Shown here: piece by piece, positions 43,898 to 56,087 of the stretch | How the letters are laid out: the number at the start of each line of letters is the position of its first letter | Numbering within the stretch: position 1 is the stretch's first letter | NCBI RefSeq assembly: GCF_010727325.1 | Contig: NZ_AP022565.1 | Location: 2,232,001 to 2,296,000, forward strand | Length of the DNA: 64,000 nucleotides | Direction: 5' to 3' | Source: Mycolicibacterium alvei | GTDB taxonomy: Bacteria; Actinomycetota; Actinomycetes; Mycobacteriales; Mycobacteriaceae | Position numbers and translations under genes: made by a program | The notes under the pieces: generated by a model | Told to the model about the DNA's origin: nothing | The model's database searches: none | What the model saw: the letters and a program-made list of their open reading frames with translations, nothing else

Positions 43898-44746
43898 TCA
43901 ACGCCAGCGTGCGAGTAGCTCCGCCGCCCCTTCGGACAGTGATGTCACGATCTCGGCCGCGGTGGCCGGGTGTCGCATAACCCCCACGCCCTGCCCGGCA
44001 TTGACGGGAGATCCGCGCAGCACCCGCTCGGGAATGGTTGCCGACCATCGGTATCCGGCGGCGACGTCATATTCAGTGGTCAGCTCGGTGGCGTCACTGT
44101 CGGCGGCCAGTAAGGCAGCACGTGCCGCCGCCGGGGTCAGCGCCTCGGCACACGCCGCGAACGCTGTGCCGACCCAGGCTGCGCCCGCCCCGGCGGCCAG
44201 CACCGCGGCGACCGCCCGTGCCGACGAGATCCCGCCCGCCGCGAGTACCGGTACGTCGACGGCGTCGAGCACCTCGGCCAACAGCGGCAGGGTGCCGACC
44301 GTCGGCTCACCATGGCCGCCACCCTCGGCGCCGCGCGCCACCACCACATCGACGCCGGCATCGACCGCGCACCGGGCGGCATCGACCGTGGCCACCTGAG
44401 TCGTCACCGTCAGGCCCACATCATGCGCCCGACGGACCCAGTCCCAGTCCTCGCCGAAGCTCACGCTCAGCAACGCCGGCCGGGCGGCCAGCGCCACTTC
44501 TAACAGGTCCGGCCGATCCTGGATGACCCAGTGCACCAGGCCAATTCCGAATCGCTGCCCATCGAGCTGTGTCAATTCAGCAGCTAGCTGTTCAGCCGTC
44601 GCCGAACTGCCCATTCCGACCATGCCAAGGCCGCCGGCGGCCGAGACCGCAGCAGCGAGCCGGCCTCCTGCCGCACCGCCCATCGGCGCGTTGATGATGG
44701 GGGCATCGATGCCGATTGACCGCGACCACGTGGTTGCCAAGCTCAC
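43898..44746 (-). CDS. Nitronate monooxygenase (2-nitropropane dioxygenase-like)
   Basis: FMN-dependent TIM-barrel enzyme of 282 aa. PIINAPMGGAAGGRLA at the N-terminus, VVVARGAEGGGHGE and VLAAGGISSARAVAAVLAAGA give the FMN-phosphate-binding loops, and the conserved active-site His is in GGHG. The family oxidises alkyl nitronates, and some members handle other substrates. GTG 44746 (VSLATTWSRS) is preferred; a longer frame to 44830 would cover the SMR promoter. It is divergent from the SMR gene. Confidence 0.87.
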   Translation of the reverse strand: MSLATTWSRSIGIDAPIINAPMGGAAGGRLAAAVSAAGGLGMVGMGSSATAEQLAAELTQLDGQRFGIGLVHWVIQDRPDLLEVALAARPALLSVSFGEDWDWVRRAHDVGLTVTTQVATVDAARCAVDAGVDVVVARGAEGGGHGEPTVGTLPLLAEVLDAVDVPVLAAGGISSARAVAAVLAAGAGAAWVGTAFAACAEALTPAAARAALLAADSDATELTTEYDVAAGYRWSATIPERVLRGSPVNAGQGVGVMRHPATAAEIVTSLSEGAAELLARWR

Positions 44747-44853
44747 AGCCTGCAATTTTACGTCGTTGTTACAATGGAACCGCCAGCACATGGCACCGGA
44801 CGAGGCGCACCCGTACCCGGCCAGCGACAAGACGGGGTGTTTGGAGGTGTGCC

Positions 44854-45171
44854 ATGGCTTGGCTGATTCTCGTCGTCTCAGGTGTCCTGGAAGCGGTCTG
44901 GGCGACCGCCCTGAGCAAGACAGAGGGTTTCACCCGCCTGGTTCCGTCAGTCGTGTTCCTTGTGGCGCTTGCCTTCTCAATGGGCGGACTGGCCATCGCG
45001 ATGCGCAGCCTGCCCCCCGGTACCAGCTATGCGATATGGGTTGGCATCGGCGCGGTGCTCACGATCGCCTTCGCGATGATCACCGGCGCTGAATCGGCAT
45101 CGGTGATCAAGGTGGTGCTCATGCTCGGCATCGTCGGCTGCATCGTCGGTCTGAAGGCGGTAACTCACTAG
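44854..45171 (+). CDS. SMR-family exporter, Gdx/SugE type
   Basis: A 105-aa protein with four transmembrane helices. The essential Glu is residue 13 in SGVLEAVWATALSKTEGF, and the region SLPPGTSYAIWVGIGAV is diagnostic for the SugE/Gdx branch, which exports guanidinium or quaternary ammonium ions as antiparallel dimers. GGAGG lies seven bases upstream of ATG 44854. I looked for guanidine-riboswitch ACGR hairpins in 44747-44853 and found none convincing. Its stop shares CTAG with the convergent gene's stop. Confidence 0.93.
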   Translation: MAWLILVVSGVLEAVWATALSKTEGFTRLVPSVVFLVALAFSMGGLAIAMRSLPPGTSYAIWVGIGAVLTIAFAMITGAESASVIKVVLMLGIVGCIVGLKAVTH

Positions 45172-46184
45172 CGCCGCAGTAGCCGCGAAAGCCCCAGGGC
45201 GCCAATGGCCCCCATGGCGGCCGCGGCCAAAGCGCCGGACACCCCGATCCCCTCGCGGACCTGCACCCTGGTGACGATCTGCGCGGGGTTCGGTGGTGGC
45301 ACCGGCGCGACGGCCAGGCTCTCCTTGGATGTCGCCGCCCACGCGGTGGCGAACAGGATCAGCCGCGCGGTGACATAGGCGAACACCATCAACCCCAGCA
45401 CCGGGCCGAACGTCGCCCCGGCAGGTCCGGTCAACACGGACTGCAGGTAGATCGACGCCACCTGCTTGAAGATCTCAAAGCCCACCGCGGCCAGTAACCC
45501 GGCCCGGATCGAACTCCGGAACGGCACCGGTTCGCGCGGCAATCGCGAGATGATCCAGCTGAACAGGAACCACGAGACCGATACCGACACCGCGATCGAG
45601 ATGACGCGCAACCCGCTACCGAGTATGGCGCCGTCGTGAAGGCCCATCCAGCGCAACACCTTACGCATCAGTGCGGGGTCGCCGAGGACGGTCAGTCCGA
45701 TGGTGATCACCATCGCCAGGAATGCCGACACCAAGGCGAACAGATCTGAGAGCTTGTTGCCGACGAAGTTGGACTCGGCGTGTTGCTCCCACATCTGGCT
45801 CAACGCCTCACGCAGGTTGGCCATCCAACCCAGGCCGGCCCACGCCGCGGTCGCGAGGCCGATCACACCGACCGTGCCGCGCGAGGCGATGGCCGAGTCC
45901 ATCAGGGTCACCAGTTGCTGGCCAAGATCACCCGACACCGCCTGCCGGATCCGCTCCTCGATTTCTTCGAGCAGATCCGGACGGCGCGACAGCAGAAAAC
46001 CGCCCCCGGCGAAGCCCACCATCAGCAGCGGGAACAGCGCGAAAATCGTGAAATAGGTGATGCCAGCGGCGTAGAAGTTGCCGTTGCAGTCGTTGTAGCG
46101 CTCCTGCGCCCGCATCACATGATCGAACCAGGGAAAGCGTGTGCGGACCCGTGCCAGTAATCCCGGCTTCTCCGGCTCGTTCAC
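45168..46184 (-). CDS. YihY/BrkB-family inner membrane protein (YhjD-like)
   Basis: A 338-aa protein with about six transmembrane helices and the family signature YNDCNGNFYAAGITYFTIFALFP-like start region, AWAGLGWMANL and RTEP-like basic loops. M. tuberculosis has the homologue (Rv3335c) next to trpS, as here. Function is uncertain; YhjD/BrkB proteins are proposed transporters. GTG 46184 is chosen because GGGGGAGGG lies six bases upstream; an ATG at 46208 overlaps the trpS stop. Confidence 0.9.
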   Translation of the reverse strand: MNEPEKPGLLARVRTRFPWFDHVMRAQERYNDCNGNFYAAGITYFTIFALFPLLMVGFAGGGFLLSRRPDLLEEIEERIRQAVSGDLGQQLVTLMDSAIASRGTVGVIGLATAAWAGLGWMANLREALSQMWEQHAESNFVGNKLSDLFALVSAFLAMVITIGLTVLGDPALMRKVLRWMGLHDGAILGSGLRVISIAVSVSVSWFLFSWIISRLPREPVPFRSSIRAGLLAAVGFEIFKQVASIYLQSVLTGPAGATFGPVLGLMVFAYVTARLILFATAWAATSKESLAVAPVPPPNPAQIVTRVQVREGIGVSGALAAAAMGAIGALGLSRLLRR

Positions 46185-46204
46185 GCCGACCCTCCCCCTG
46201 GCCC

Positions 46205-47245
<1,041 letters not shown>

Positions 47246-47254
47246 TCATTCGGA

Positions 47255-47668
47255 TTATTCACGGGTCAGCTGCTGCAGGATCCGCAGGAACGCGTCCCGA
47301 TCGTCGGCCGACAGCTCGCCCAGCCAGCGTTCCTCTCCGCGCTGGATTTCCCGCTGCGCAGCATCCTTGACCGCACGGCCCGCGTCGGTGATGGCCAGCA
47401 GCCGCACCCGCCGGTCGTCGGGGTCGGCCCCGCGCTCGATGAAGCCCTGCTGTTGCAGGTCATCGAGGGTGCGGATGATGCGGGTCTTGTCAGCGCCGAT
47501 CGCCTCGGCCAGTGCCGACTGCGTCCGCACCGAGGATCGGTCCAGGGCGAGCAGCACGACATAGCCCCACATCGTCAGGCCGTGGGCGTCCAGCACCGGC
47601 TGTTCGGCGGCGATCAGGTCCCGCATCAACGGGGCGAGCATGGCTGCCAGGTCCGGGCGCTTCGACAC
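47255..47668 (-). CDS. MarR-family transcriptional regulator
   Basis: A 137-aa winged-helix regulator: SALAEAIGADKTRIIRTLDDL is the recognition region (reported here from flanking words), and the wing is PDDRRVRLLAIT. GTG 47668 is chosen; the frame continues upstream but across the divergent promoter. It likely represses the divergent TIGR03086 gene and itself through the palindrome at 47694-47705. Confidence 0.88.
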   Translation of the reverse strand: MSKRPDLAAMLAPLMRDLIAAEQPVLDAHGLTMWGYVVLLALDRSSVRTQSALAEAIGADKTRIIRTLDDLQQQGFIERGADPDDRRVRLLAITDAGRAVKDAAQREIQRGEERWLGELSADDRDAFLRILQQLTRE

Positions 47669-47693
47669 CGGGTCATCGTAGGCGTTGCCATAT

Positions 47694-47705
47694 CGTATGC
47701 ATACG
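47694..47705. promoter_or_regulatory. Palindromic operator CGTATGCATACG
   Basis: Perfect 12-base palindrome in the 51-base divergent region between the MarR gene and the TIGR03086 gene; a second partial copy (TGCATACT) lies at 47721-47728 overlapping the plus-strand start. Fits a MarR operator. Confidence 0.65.
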
Positions 47706-47719
47706 CTTATCGTAGGCAC

Positions 47720-48337
47720 ATGCATACTATTGAGAAGGATATACGCCCCCTGCACCGCCTCGCCGTTCTGCGCTCCGTCGAAGCCGTCGACGCGGTCCGC
47801 CCCTCCGACCTGGACCGCCCCACTCCGTGCACGGAGTGGACGCTGGCCGATCTCCTGGCGCACATGACGGTGCAGCATCATGGGTTCGCCGCCGCCGCAC
47901 GCGGACACGGTGCCGAGGAAGCGATATGGAAGGCCGAGACCGTGACCGACGCGGTGCGCGCCGACCCGGCCGGCGCCTACGCCGCGGCCGCCCACGATGT
48001 GCTCGACGCGTTCGCCGCCGACGGAATTGCCGAGGCGACGTTCATGCTGCCCGAGTTCGGGCCGGATGCGACCTTCCCGGGCGCCATCGCGATCGGGTTC
48101 CACCTCGTGGATTACGCCGTGCACGGATGGGATGTCGCCGCCACCCTGGGCTCTGCCTACGAGCTGCCGGTCGACGTGGTCACCGCCGCCCTGCCGCTGG
48201 TCATGGCGATCCCGGACGGGGATTTTCGGGACAGTTCGGCCTCACCGTTCGACCGGGCCGTCAATGCCTCGGCGGCAACGGATTTCGAGAAGATTCTGGC
48301 CCACCTGGGCCGCCGGCCGGACTGGCGTCAGCCGTAA
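47720..48337 (+). CDS. TIGR03086-family metal-binding protein (DinB/maleylpyruvate-isomerase-like)
   Basis: A 205-aa four-helix-bundle protein with TPCTEWTLADLLAHM at the N-terminus, a metal-ligand His, and FHLVDYAVHGWD in the third helix. Members of this actinobacterial family resemble mycothiol-dependent DinB-like enzymes. The ATG at 47720 has little ribosome site, so it may be leaderless or close to it. It is divergent from a MarR regulator, as often for stress or detoxification genes. Confidence 0.87.
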   Translation: MHTIEKDIRPLHRLAVLRSVEAVDAVRPSDLDRPTPCTEWTLADLLAHMTVQHHGFAAAARGHGAEEAIWKAETVTDAVRADPAGAYAAAAHDVLDAFAADGIAEATFMLPEFGPDATFPGAIAIGFHLVDYAVHGWDVAATLGSAYELPVDVVTAALPLVMAIPDGDFRDSSASPFDRAVNASAATDFEKILAHLGRRPDWRQP

Positions 48338-49137
48338 CTGACCGTCACCGGTGAGTGATCCGACCACCGCAGGGCGTAGAGGTCGGCCCGGTCCACCCGC
48401 GCCGATTTCGCCCGCACGGCCAGTGACGGGGAAGCCAGGTGATAGTCGATGCGCCAACCGGCGTCGTTGTCGAAGGCCTTGCCGCGCCATGACCACCAGC
48501 TGTAGGGGCCGGCCACGTCGGGATGCAGCACCCGCACCACGTCCACCCAGCCGGTGCCCAGAAGTTCGGTGAGCCAGGCGCGTTCACTCGGCAGGAAGCC
48601 GGCCTTCTTGAGGTTGCCTTTCCAGTTCTTGATGTCGTTCTCGGTGTGCGCGATGTTCCAGTCCCCGCACAGCACCGCGTCGGCACCGTGCAGCTCGGCC
48701 ATCCGGGCCGCGACGGTGGCCATGAACCGTTCCTTCTCCAGCTGCCGATCCGTCTCGGCCTCGCCCGTCGGGACATAGATGCTGGCCACGGTCACCCCGG
48801 CGGTATCGACCTCGAGGTAACGCCCATGGGCCTCGAACTCGTCGGACACCAGTAGCCGCGCCGCCTCGACGGGATACCGGGACAGCACCGCAACCCCGTT
48901 GCGGCCCTTGACATGCGGTTCGGCCGAAGCCAGGTTCCAGCCGTCGGCCAGGGCCGGCGCCAGGGCATCGTTGAGCTGCTCGTCATCGGCCCGGGTCTCC
49001 TGCAGGCACACCACCTCGGCGTCGGTTTCCTTGAGCCAGGGAAGCAGGCCCAGGTTCTCGGTGGACCGCTGTTTGACCGCGGCACGAATACCGTTGACGT
49101 TGATGGTGCTGACGGTCAGAGGTCCCGGAGATGCCAC
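48328..49137 (-). CDS. xthA: Exodeoxyribonuclease III
   Basis: AP endonuclease/3'-5' exonuclease of 269 aa acting in base excision repair. Motifs in order are INVNGIRAA, VCLQETRAD (metal-binding Glu), GDWNIAHTENDIKNWKG (catalytic Asp/Asn) and the C-terminal RWSDHSPV with the catalytic Asp-His. The start is GTG 49137, just inside a divergent 60-base promoter. Its end overlaps the TIGR03086 gene by ten bases. Confidence 0.96.
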   Translation of the reverse strand: MASPGPLTVSTINVNGIRAAVKQRSTENLGLLPWLKETDAEVVCLQETRADDEQLNDALAPALADGWNLASAEPHVKGRNGVAVLSRYPVEAARLLVSDEFEAHGRYLEVDTAGVTVASIYVPTGEAETDRQLEKERFMATVAARMAELHGADAVLCGDWNIAHTENDIKNWKGNLKKAGFLPSERAWLTELLGTGWVDVVRVLHPDVAGPYSWWSWRGKAFDNDAGWRIDYHLASPSLAVRAKSARVDRADLYALRWSDHSPVTVSYG

Positions 49138-49196
49138 GCCCAGACCCTACCGACCCGCGCCGACAGGCCCCTTGCGGTACCGGCGGTATCACCTTA

Positions 49197-50036
49197 ATGT
49201 CGGGCGGCATGGCTGAACGTGCACCCATCCATCTCGGCTCGGGCGAGCCCATCCTGCTGCTGCACCCGTTCCTGCTGTCGCAGAGCGTGTGGAAGTACGT
49301 CGCACCCCAACTCGCGCAGACCGGGCGCTACGAGGTGTTCGCGCCCACCATGGCCGGCCACCACGGCGGCGCACATGCACCGATGCTCCTCGACGTCGCG
49401 ACCCTGGCCGACGACATCGAACGCCGACTCGACGACCTCGGCTGGGGCACCGCCCACATCGTCGGGAACTCGCTGGGCGGCTGGGTGGCGTTCGAGCTGG
49501 AACGTCGCGGCCGCGCCCGTACCCTGACCGGCATCGCCCCCGCGGGCGGCTGGTCTCGGTTCACCCCGGTCAAGTACGAGATCATCGCCAAGTTCATGGC
49601 CGCACTGCCGGTCGTGCTGGCCACCGCGGCACTGCGCCAGCAGGTGCTGAAACTGCCACTGTCCGAACAGATCTCCTATCTGGCCGTAAGCGCAACTCCC
49701 GAAGCGCTCAATGACAGCGACCGACACGACCTGATCGAGGACCTGGCACACTGCCCGGCGTACTTCAAGCTCATGCTCAAGGCGCTGACCACCGCGGGCC
49801 TGATGGAGATCCGGAATTCCCGCACCCCCACGCAGCTGGTGATCTGCGAGAAGGACCGCGTGCTACCGGCACCCCGGTTCACCCGGCACTTCACCGCCAG
49901 CCTGGCGCCGGACGCCGTCGTCACCACCCTGAAGGGGGTCGGACACGTCCCGATGTTCGAGGCACCCGACACCATCACCCGGGTGATCACCGAGTTCGTC
50001 GACCGGCATGTCGGTCAAACGCGCGCGACGGGGTGA
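49197..50036 (+). CDS. Alpha/beta hydrolase
   Basis: A 279-aa alpha/beta hydrolase. Nucleophile elbow GNSLGGW (Ser), acid CEKDRVLP (Asp) and VGHVPMFEAP (His) form the triad; LLLHPFLLSQSVW is the oxyanion-hole strand, with Pro-Phe instead of the usual His-Gly. ATGs at 49197 and 49209 are both possible, and neither has a strong ribosome site. Substrate unknown. It converges on icd2. Confidence 0.9.
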   Translation: MSGGMAERAPIHLGSGEPILLLHPFLLSQSVWKYVAPQLAQTGRYEVFAPTMAGHHGGAHAPMLLDVATLADDIERRLDDLGWGTAHIVGNSLGGWVAFELERRGRARTLTGIAPAGGWSRFTPVKYEIIAKFMAALPVVLATAALRQQVLKLPLSEQISYLAVSATPEALNDSDRHDLIEDLAHCPAYFKLMLKALTTAGLMEIRNSRTPTQLVICEKDRVLPAPRFTRHFTASLAPDAVVTTLKGVGHVPMFEAPDTITRVITEFVDRHVGQTRATG

Positions 50037-50046
50037 GCCGCCAAAC

Positions 50047-52287
<2,241 letters not shown>

Positions 52288-52411
52288 GGTTGCTCTCCCG
52301 GCGTCAGGTTCGGTTCGACGAGGATCACTCGTTGTCACCCGCGGTTATTCGCTGCTGTCGTATCGCGGGCCAGACTACAAGGGCGCCGAGAACCGCGGCG
52401 GGGCAGCTTTC

Positions 52412-52427
52412 GTTACTGACCAGTAAC
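52412..52427. promoter_or_regulatory. Operator-like inverted repeat GTTACTG-AC-CAGTAAC
   Basis: Perfect seven-base arms around AC, 125 bases upstream of icd2 and 139 bases before the riboswitch. It may control icd2, the met operon, or both. The regulator was not identified; the rest of 52288-52565 shows nothing recognisable. Confidence 0.5.
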
Positions 52428-52565
52428 TTTAGTGCGCAGCGAGGCGTCCGACACCTCCATATGCCGACCGATCCGAACGTGTTCCAGTCCCGCGGGCGCA
52501 GAACAGGCAAACACCCCGAACAACCGACTGGCACGGCCTCCGCGCGTTGCGATAAGCTGCAGGCC

Positions 52566-52697
52566 GGTCATGAGTGTCAGCATCAAGCCCCGGCTTGCTG
52601 GCCGGCAACCCTCCAACCGCGGTGGGGTGCCCCGGGTGATGACCAGGTTGAGCAGTCGACGGAACTTTTCCGGCCGGCTGCAAGGCAAGCGCGGGTC
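52566..52697 (+). ncRNA. SAM-IV riboswitch
   Basis: The sequence beginning GGTCATGAGTG, followed by CAAGCCCCGGCTTGCTGGCC, GGCAACCCTCCAACCGCGGT, GGGGTGCCCCGGGTGATGACC and the 3' pseudoknot part GCAAGCGCGGGTC, closely matches the actinobacterial SAM-IV aptamer whose structure was solved from a Mycobacterium sequence. The P5-type extension (about 52641-52680) is longer than in that reference. It binds S-adenosylmethionine and should lower expression of metY-metX when SAM is plentiful. The SAM-IV class is assigned by memory of the consensus. Confidence 0.92.
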
Positions 52698-52748
52698 CGA
52701 AGGTACGGGCCCCCAGACAGACAGGGAAACCTGATGGAGGTCAGCCAT

Positions 52749-52817
52749 ATGTATGTGTCCGTGAATTGCTGGTGTCTGCTGCCTGTCGTCGCTGACGACA
52801 GGCGCGACCCCCGGTAA
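52749..52817 (+). CDS. Cys-Trp-Cys leader peptide (22 aa)
   Basis: A short ORF, MYVSVNCWCLLPVVADDRRD followed by two more residues, starts at ATG with GGAGG eight bases upstream. It holds two Cys codons around a rare Trp codon, and its later codons form one arm and the loop of the hairpin at 52781-52803. This is the layout of a translation-sensing attenuator; polycysteine leader ORFs that respond to cysteine are known in mycobacteria. A longer version from ATG 52734 is possible. It sits between riboswitch and metY. Confidence 0.7.
   Translation: MYVSVNCWCLLPVVADDRRDPR
52781..52803 (+). promoter_or_regulatory. Attenuator-type hairpin in the metY leader
   Basis: GCCTGTCGTC-GCT-GACGACAGGC: perfect ten-base stem with a three-base loop, overlapping codons 11-18 of the leader ORF and 62 bases before metY. 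No U-tract follows, so it could act as a Rho-type or translational control structure, or as part of the riboswitch expression platform. Confidence 0.7.
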
Positions 52818-52864
52818 CCGACCACACTTCTACCTTCCGATCCCCTCACCGAGGAGACCCAGCC

Positions 52865-54196
52865 ATGACAACCCCAGAGAACGCCAACTGGTCTTTCGAG
52901 ACCAAGCAGGTCCACGCCGGCCAGACCCCGGACAGCGCCACCAACGCCCGTGCCCTGCCGATCTACCAGACCACGTCCTACACGTTCCGCGACACCGACC
53001 ACGCCGCCGCTCTGTTCGGCCTGGCCGAGCCGGGCAACATCTACACCCGGATCATGAACCCCACCACCGACGTCGTCGAGCAGCGGGTCGCCGCGCTCGA
53101 AGGCGGGGTCGCGGCGCTGTTCCTGTCCTCCGGCCAGGCCGCGTCGACATTCGCGATCCTCAACCTTGCCGGCGCCGGCGACCACATCGTGTCCAGCCCG
53201 CGCCTCTACGGCGGCACGTACAACCTGTTCCAGCACACCCTGCCCAAGCTCGGTGTCGAGGTCAGCTTCGTCGACAACCCCGACGACCCGGACAGCTGGC
53301 GCGCCGCCGTGCGGCCCAACACCAAGGCGTTCTTCGCCGAGACGATCTCCAACCCGCAGATCGACATCCTCGACATCCCGAACGTGTCCGCGGTGGCGCA
53401 CGACAACGGTGTCCCGCTGATCGTCGACAACACCATCGCCACGCCGTACCTGATCCAGCCGATCGCGCTCGGCGCCGACATCGTGGTGCACTCGGCGACC
53501 AAGTACCTGGGCGGGCACGGCTCGGCGATCGCCGGGGTGATCGTCGACGGCGGCAACTTCGACTGGACGGCCAGCGGGCGCTTCCCCGGCTTCACCAACC
53601 CGGACCCCAGCTACCACGGTGTGGTGTTCGCCGAGCTCGGCGCGCCGGCCTACGCACTGAAGGCCCGGGTGCAGCTCCTGCGCGACTTGGGCAGCGCCCT
53701 GTCACCCTTCAACGCCTTTTTGATCGCGCAGGGATTGGAAACGCTGTCGCTGCGTGTTGAACGCCATGTGGCCAATGCACAGAAGGTCGCCGAGTATCTG
53801 GCCGGGCAGTCCGGCGTGACATCGGTGAACTACGCCGGACTCCCCTCCTCGCCCTGGTACGAGCTGGGCCGGAAGCTCGCCCCGAAGGGCACCGGCGCGG
53901 TGCTCGCGTTCGAGTTGGCCGGCGGTGTGGACGCGGGCAAGGCGTTCGTCAACGCGCTGACGCTGCACAGCCACGTCGCCAACATCGGTGACGTGCGTTC
54001 GCTCGTGATCCATCCCGCCTCGACCACCCACGCGCAACTCTCCCCCGAGGAGCAGCTGTCCAGCGGCGTCACACCCGGTCTGGTTCGCCTGGCCGTCGGT
54101 ATCGAGGGCATCGACGACATCCTCGCCGACCTGGAGCAGGGATTCGCCGCCGCCCGTCCGTTCAGCGGCGTCGCGCAGACCGCGGCGACGCTGTAG
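52865..54196 (+). CDS. metY: O-acetylhomoserine (thiol)-lyase / homocysteine synthase
   Basis: PLP enzyme of 443 aa that makes homocysteine from O-acetylhomoserine and sulfide. PLP-binding Lys is about residue 213 in HSATKYLGGHG; SSGQAASTFAIL and the C-terminal SLVIHPASTTHAQL are family-specific. The ATG has GAGGAG upstream. It is called metC or metZ in older mycobacterial annotations. It is preceded by SAM-IV and the leader ORF and followed 18 bases later by metX. Confidence 0.96.
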   Translation: MTTPENANWSFETKQVHAGQTPDSATNARALPIYQTTSYTFRDTDHAAALFGLAEPGNIYTRIMNPTTDVVEQRVAALEGGVAALFLSSGQAASTFAILNLAGAGDHIVSSPRLYGGTYNLFQHTLPKLGVEVSFVDNPDDPDSWRAAVRPNTKAFFAETISNPQIDILDIPNVSAVAHDNGVPLIVDNTIATPYLIQPIALGADIVVHSATKYLGGHGSAIAGVIVDGGNFDWTASGRFPGFTNPDPSYHGVVFAELGAPAYALKARVQLLRDLGSALSPFNAFLIAQGLETLSLRVERHVANAQKVAEYLAGQSGVTSVNYAGLPSSPWYELGRKLAPKGTGAVLAFELAGGVDAGKAFVNALTLHSHVANIGDVRSLVIHPASTTHAQLSPEEQLSSGVTPGLVRLAVGIEGIDDILADLEQGFAAARPFSGVAQTAATL

Positions 54197-54214
54197 GACG
54201 GCGAGAAGACCGGC

Positions 54215-55345
54215 ATGACGATCACCGAAGAACCCGCCGTGTCCACCCTCCCGTTGCCCGCCGAAGGCGAGACCAGCGTGGTGCACATCGGTGCCCTGAC
54301 GCTGGAGAGCGGCATCGTCCTGCCGGACGTGTCGATCGCCGTGCAGCGATGGGGCGAGCTGTCCCCGGCACGCGACAACGTGGTGATGGTGCTGCACGCG
54401 CTGACCGGCGACTCGCACGTCACGGGACCGGCCGGCGACGGCCACCCGACCCCAGGCTGGTGGGACGGGGTTGCCGGACCGGGCGCCCCGATCGACACCG
54501 ACCAGTGGTGCGCGATCTCGACCAATGTGCTCGGCGGTTGCCGCGGCTCCACCGGGCCCGGCTCGTTGGCCCCTGACGGAAAGCCCTGGGGCTCAAGGTT
54601 TCCCCAGATCACGATCCGTGACCAGGTCGAGGCCGACCGGGCCGCACTGGCCGCCTTGGGCATCACCGAGGTGGCCGTGGTGGTCGGCGGTTCGATGGGC
54701 GGAGCCCGGGCGCTCGAATGGATGGTCGGACACCCCGACGAGGTGCGAGCCGGTCTCGTCCTGGCCGTCGGGGCCCGCGCCACCGCCGACCAGATCGGCA
54801 CCCAGAGCACGCAGGTGGCAGCGATCAAGGCGGATCCGGACTGGCAGGGCGGTGACTACCACGACACCGGTCGGGCGCCGCTGTCCGGGATGGAGATCGC
54901 CCGGCGCTTCGCGCACCTGACCTACCGCGGCGAAGAGGAACTCGACGAGCGCTTCGGCAACGAAGCCCAGGGCGACGAGAACCCGGCCACCGGTGGGCGC
55001 TACGGGGTACAGAGCTATCTCGAGTACCAGGGCGGCAAGTTGGCCCGCCGCTTCGACCCGGGTACCTATGTGATCCTCTCGGATGCGCTGTCCACCCACG
55101 ATGTGGGCCGAGATCGCGGCGGCGTCGCCAGTGCGCTGCGCCGGTGCCCGGTGCCGGTCATCGTCGGCGGGATCACCTCCGACCGGCTCTACCCCATTCG
55201 ACTCCAGCAGGAACTGGCCGAGTTGCTGCCCGGCTGCAACGGCCTCGACGTCGTCGACTCGGAGTACGGTCACGACGGCTTCCTGGTCGAGACGGAAGTG
55301 GTGGGCAAATTGATCCGCCGCACCCTGGAGCTGGCACAGCGGTGA
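54215..55345 (+). CDS. metX: Homoserine O-acetyltransferase
   Basis: Alpha/beta-hydrolase-fold acyltransferase of 376 aa that acetylates homoserine with acetyl-CoA, the first committed step of methionine synthesis. The nucleophile Ser is about residue 160 in [13 protein letters not shown], the catalytic His lies in YGHDGFLVE, and CRGSTGPGS is typical of MetX. Also named metA in mycobacteria. It supplies MetY, and its TGA overlaps the methyltransferase GTG in GTGA. Confidence 0.97.
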   Translation: MTITEEPAVSTLPLPAEGETSVVHIGALTLESGIVLPDVSIAVQRWGELSPARDNVVMVLHALTGDSHVTGPAGDGHPTPGWWDGVAGPGAPIDTDQWCAISTNVLGGCRGSTGPGSLAPDGKPWGSRFPQITIRDQVEADRAALAALGITEVAVVVGGSMGGARALEWMVGHPDEVRAGLVLAVGARATADQIGTQSTQVAAIKADPDWQGGDYHDTGRAPLSGMEIARRFAHLTYRGEEELDERFGNEAQGDENPATGGRYGVQSYLEYQGGKLARRFDPGTYVILSDALSTHDVGRDRGGVASALRRCPVPVIVGGITSDRLYPIRLQQELAELLPGCNGLDVVDSEYGHDGFLVETEVVGKLIRRTLELAQR

Positions 55346-56067
55346 GCTCACCCGAGGCGCGTTCCCTGTCCTTCGGCTCAGAGGCCGCGGCATACGAACG
55401 CGGCCGGCCGTCGTATCCGCCGGAGGCGATCGACTGGTTGCTGCCCGCGGACGCACGCGATGTGCTGGACCTGGGCGCAGGTACCGGCAAGCTGACAACC
55501 CGGCTCGTCGAGCGCGGACTGGACGTCATCGCCGTCGACCCCATCCCGGAAATGCTTGAGCTGCTGTCGAACTCGTTGCCGGACACCCCGGCATTGCTGG
55601 GCACGGCCGAGGAGATCCCGCTGGCCGACAACAGCGTCGACGCCGTGCTGGTGGCCCAGGCCTGGCACTGGTTCGACCCCGAGCGGGCCGTGAAAGAGGT
55701 CAGCCGGGTGCTGCGCCCCGGCGGCCGGTTGGGCCTGGTGTGGAACACGCGCGACGAGCGGTCGGGCTGGGTCAAGGATCTGGGCCGCATCATCGGGCCC
55801 GAGCACGATCCGAACAACGAGGTGGCGCTGGCCGAGCCATTCGGGGAAATCGAACGCCGCCAGGTGGAGTGGACGAGTTACCTGACGCCCCAGGCCCTCA
55901 TCGATCTGGTGGCCTCACGCAGCTACTGCATCACCTCACCGGAGCGGGTGCGCACCCGGACGCTGGTGCAGGTGCGTGAACTGCTGGCCACCCACCCGGC
56001 GCTGGCCCATTCATCGGGCCTGGCGCTGCCCTACGTCACGGTCGGTATCCGAGCGACCCTGACCTAG
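55342..56067 (+). CDS. SAM-dependent class I methyltransferase
   Basis: A 241-aa methyltransferase like Rv3342, which likewise follows metX. The SAM-binding motif is [12 protein letters not shown], the acidic loop [11 protein letters not shown], motif II-like [13 protein letters not shown], and motif [15 protein letters not shown]. It starts at GTG 55342 coupled to metX. The substrate is unknown; the coupling suggests that it consumes SAM made from the same operon's product. Confidence 0.92.
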   Translation: MSSPEARSLSFGSEAAAYERGRPSYPPEAIDWLLPADARDVLDLGAGTGKLTTRLVERGLDVIAVDPIPEMLELLSNSLPDTPALLGTAEEIPLADNSVDAVLVAQAWHWFDPERAVKEVSRVLRPGGRLGLVWNTRDERSGWVKDLGRIIGPEHDPNNEVALAEPFGEIERRQVEWTSYLTPQALIDLVASRSYCITSPERVRTRTLVQVRELLATHPALAHSSGLALPYVTVGIRATLT

Positions 56068-56087
56068 TCCGCTCCGGCGCCGCGCCC

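Noticed and set aside
44747..44853. Possible guanidine riboswitch upstream of the Gdx-type exporter
   Set aside because: ACGA and GACGG occur, but they do not sit in paired hairpin loops and no ykkC-type core is visible.
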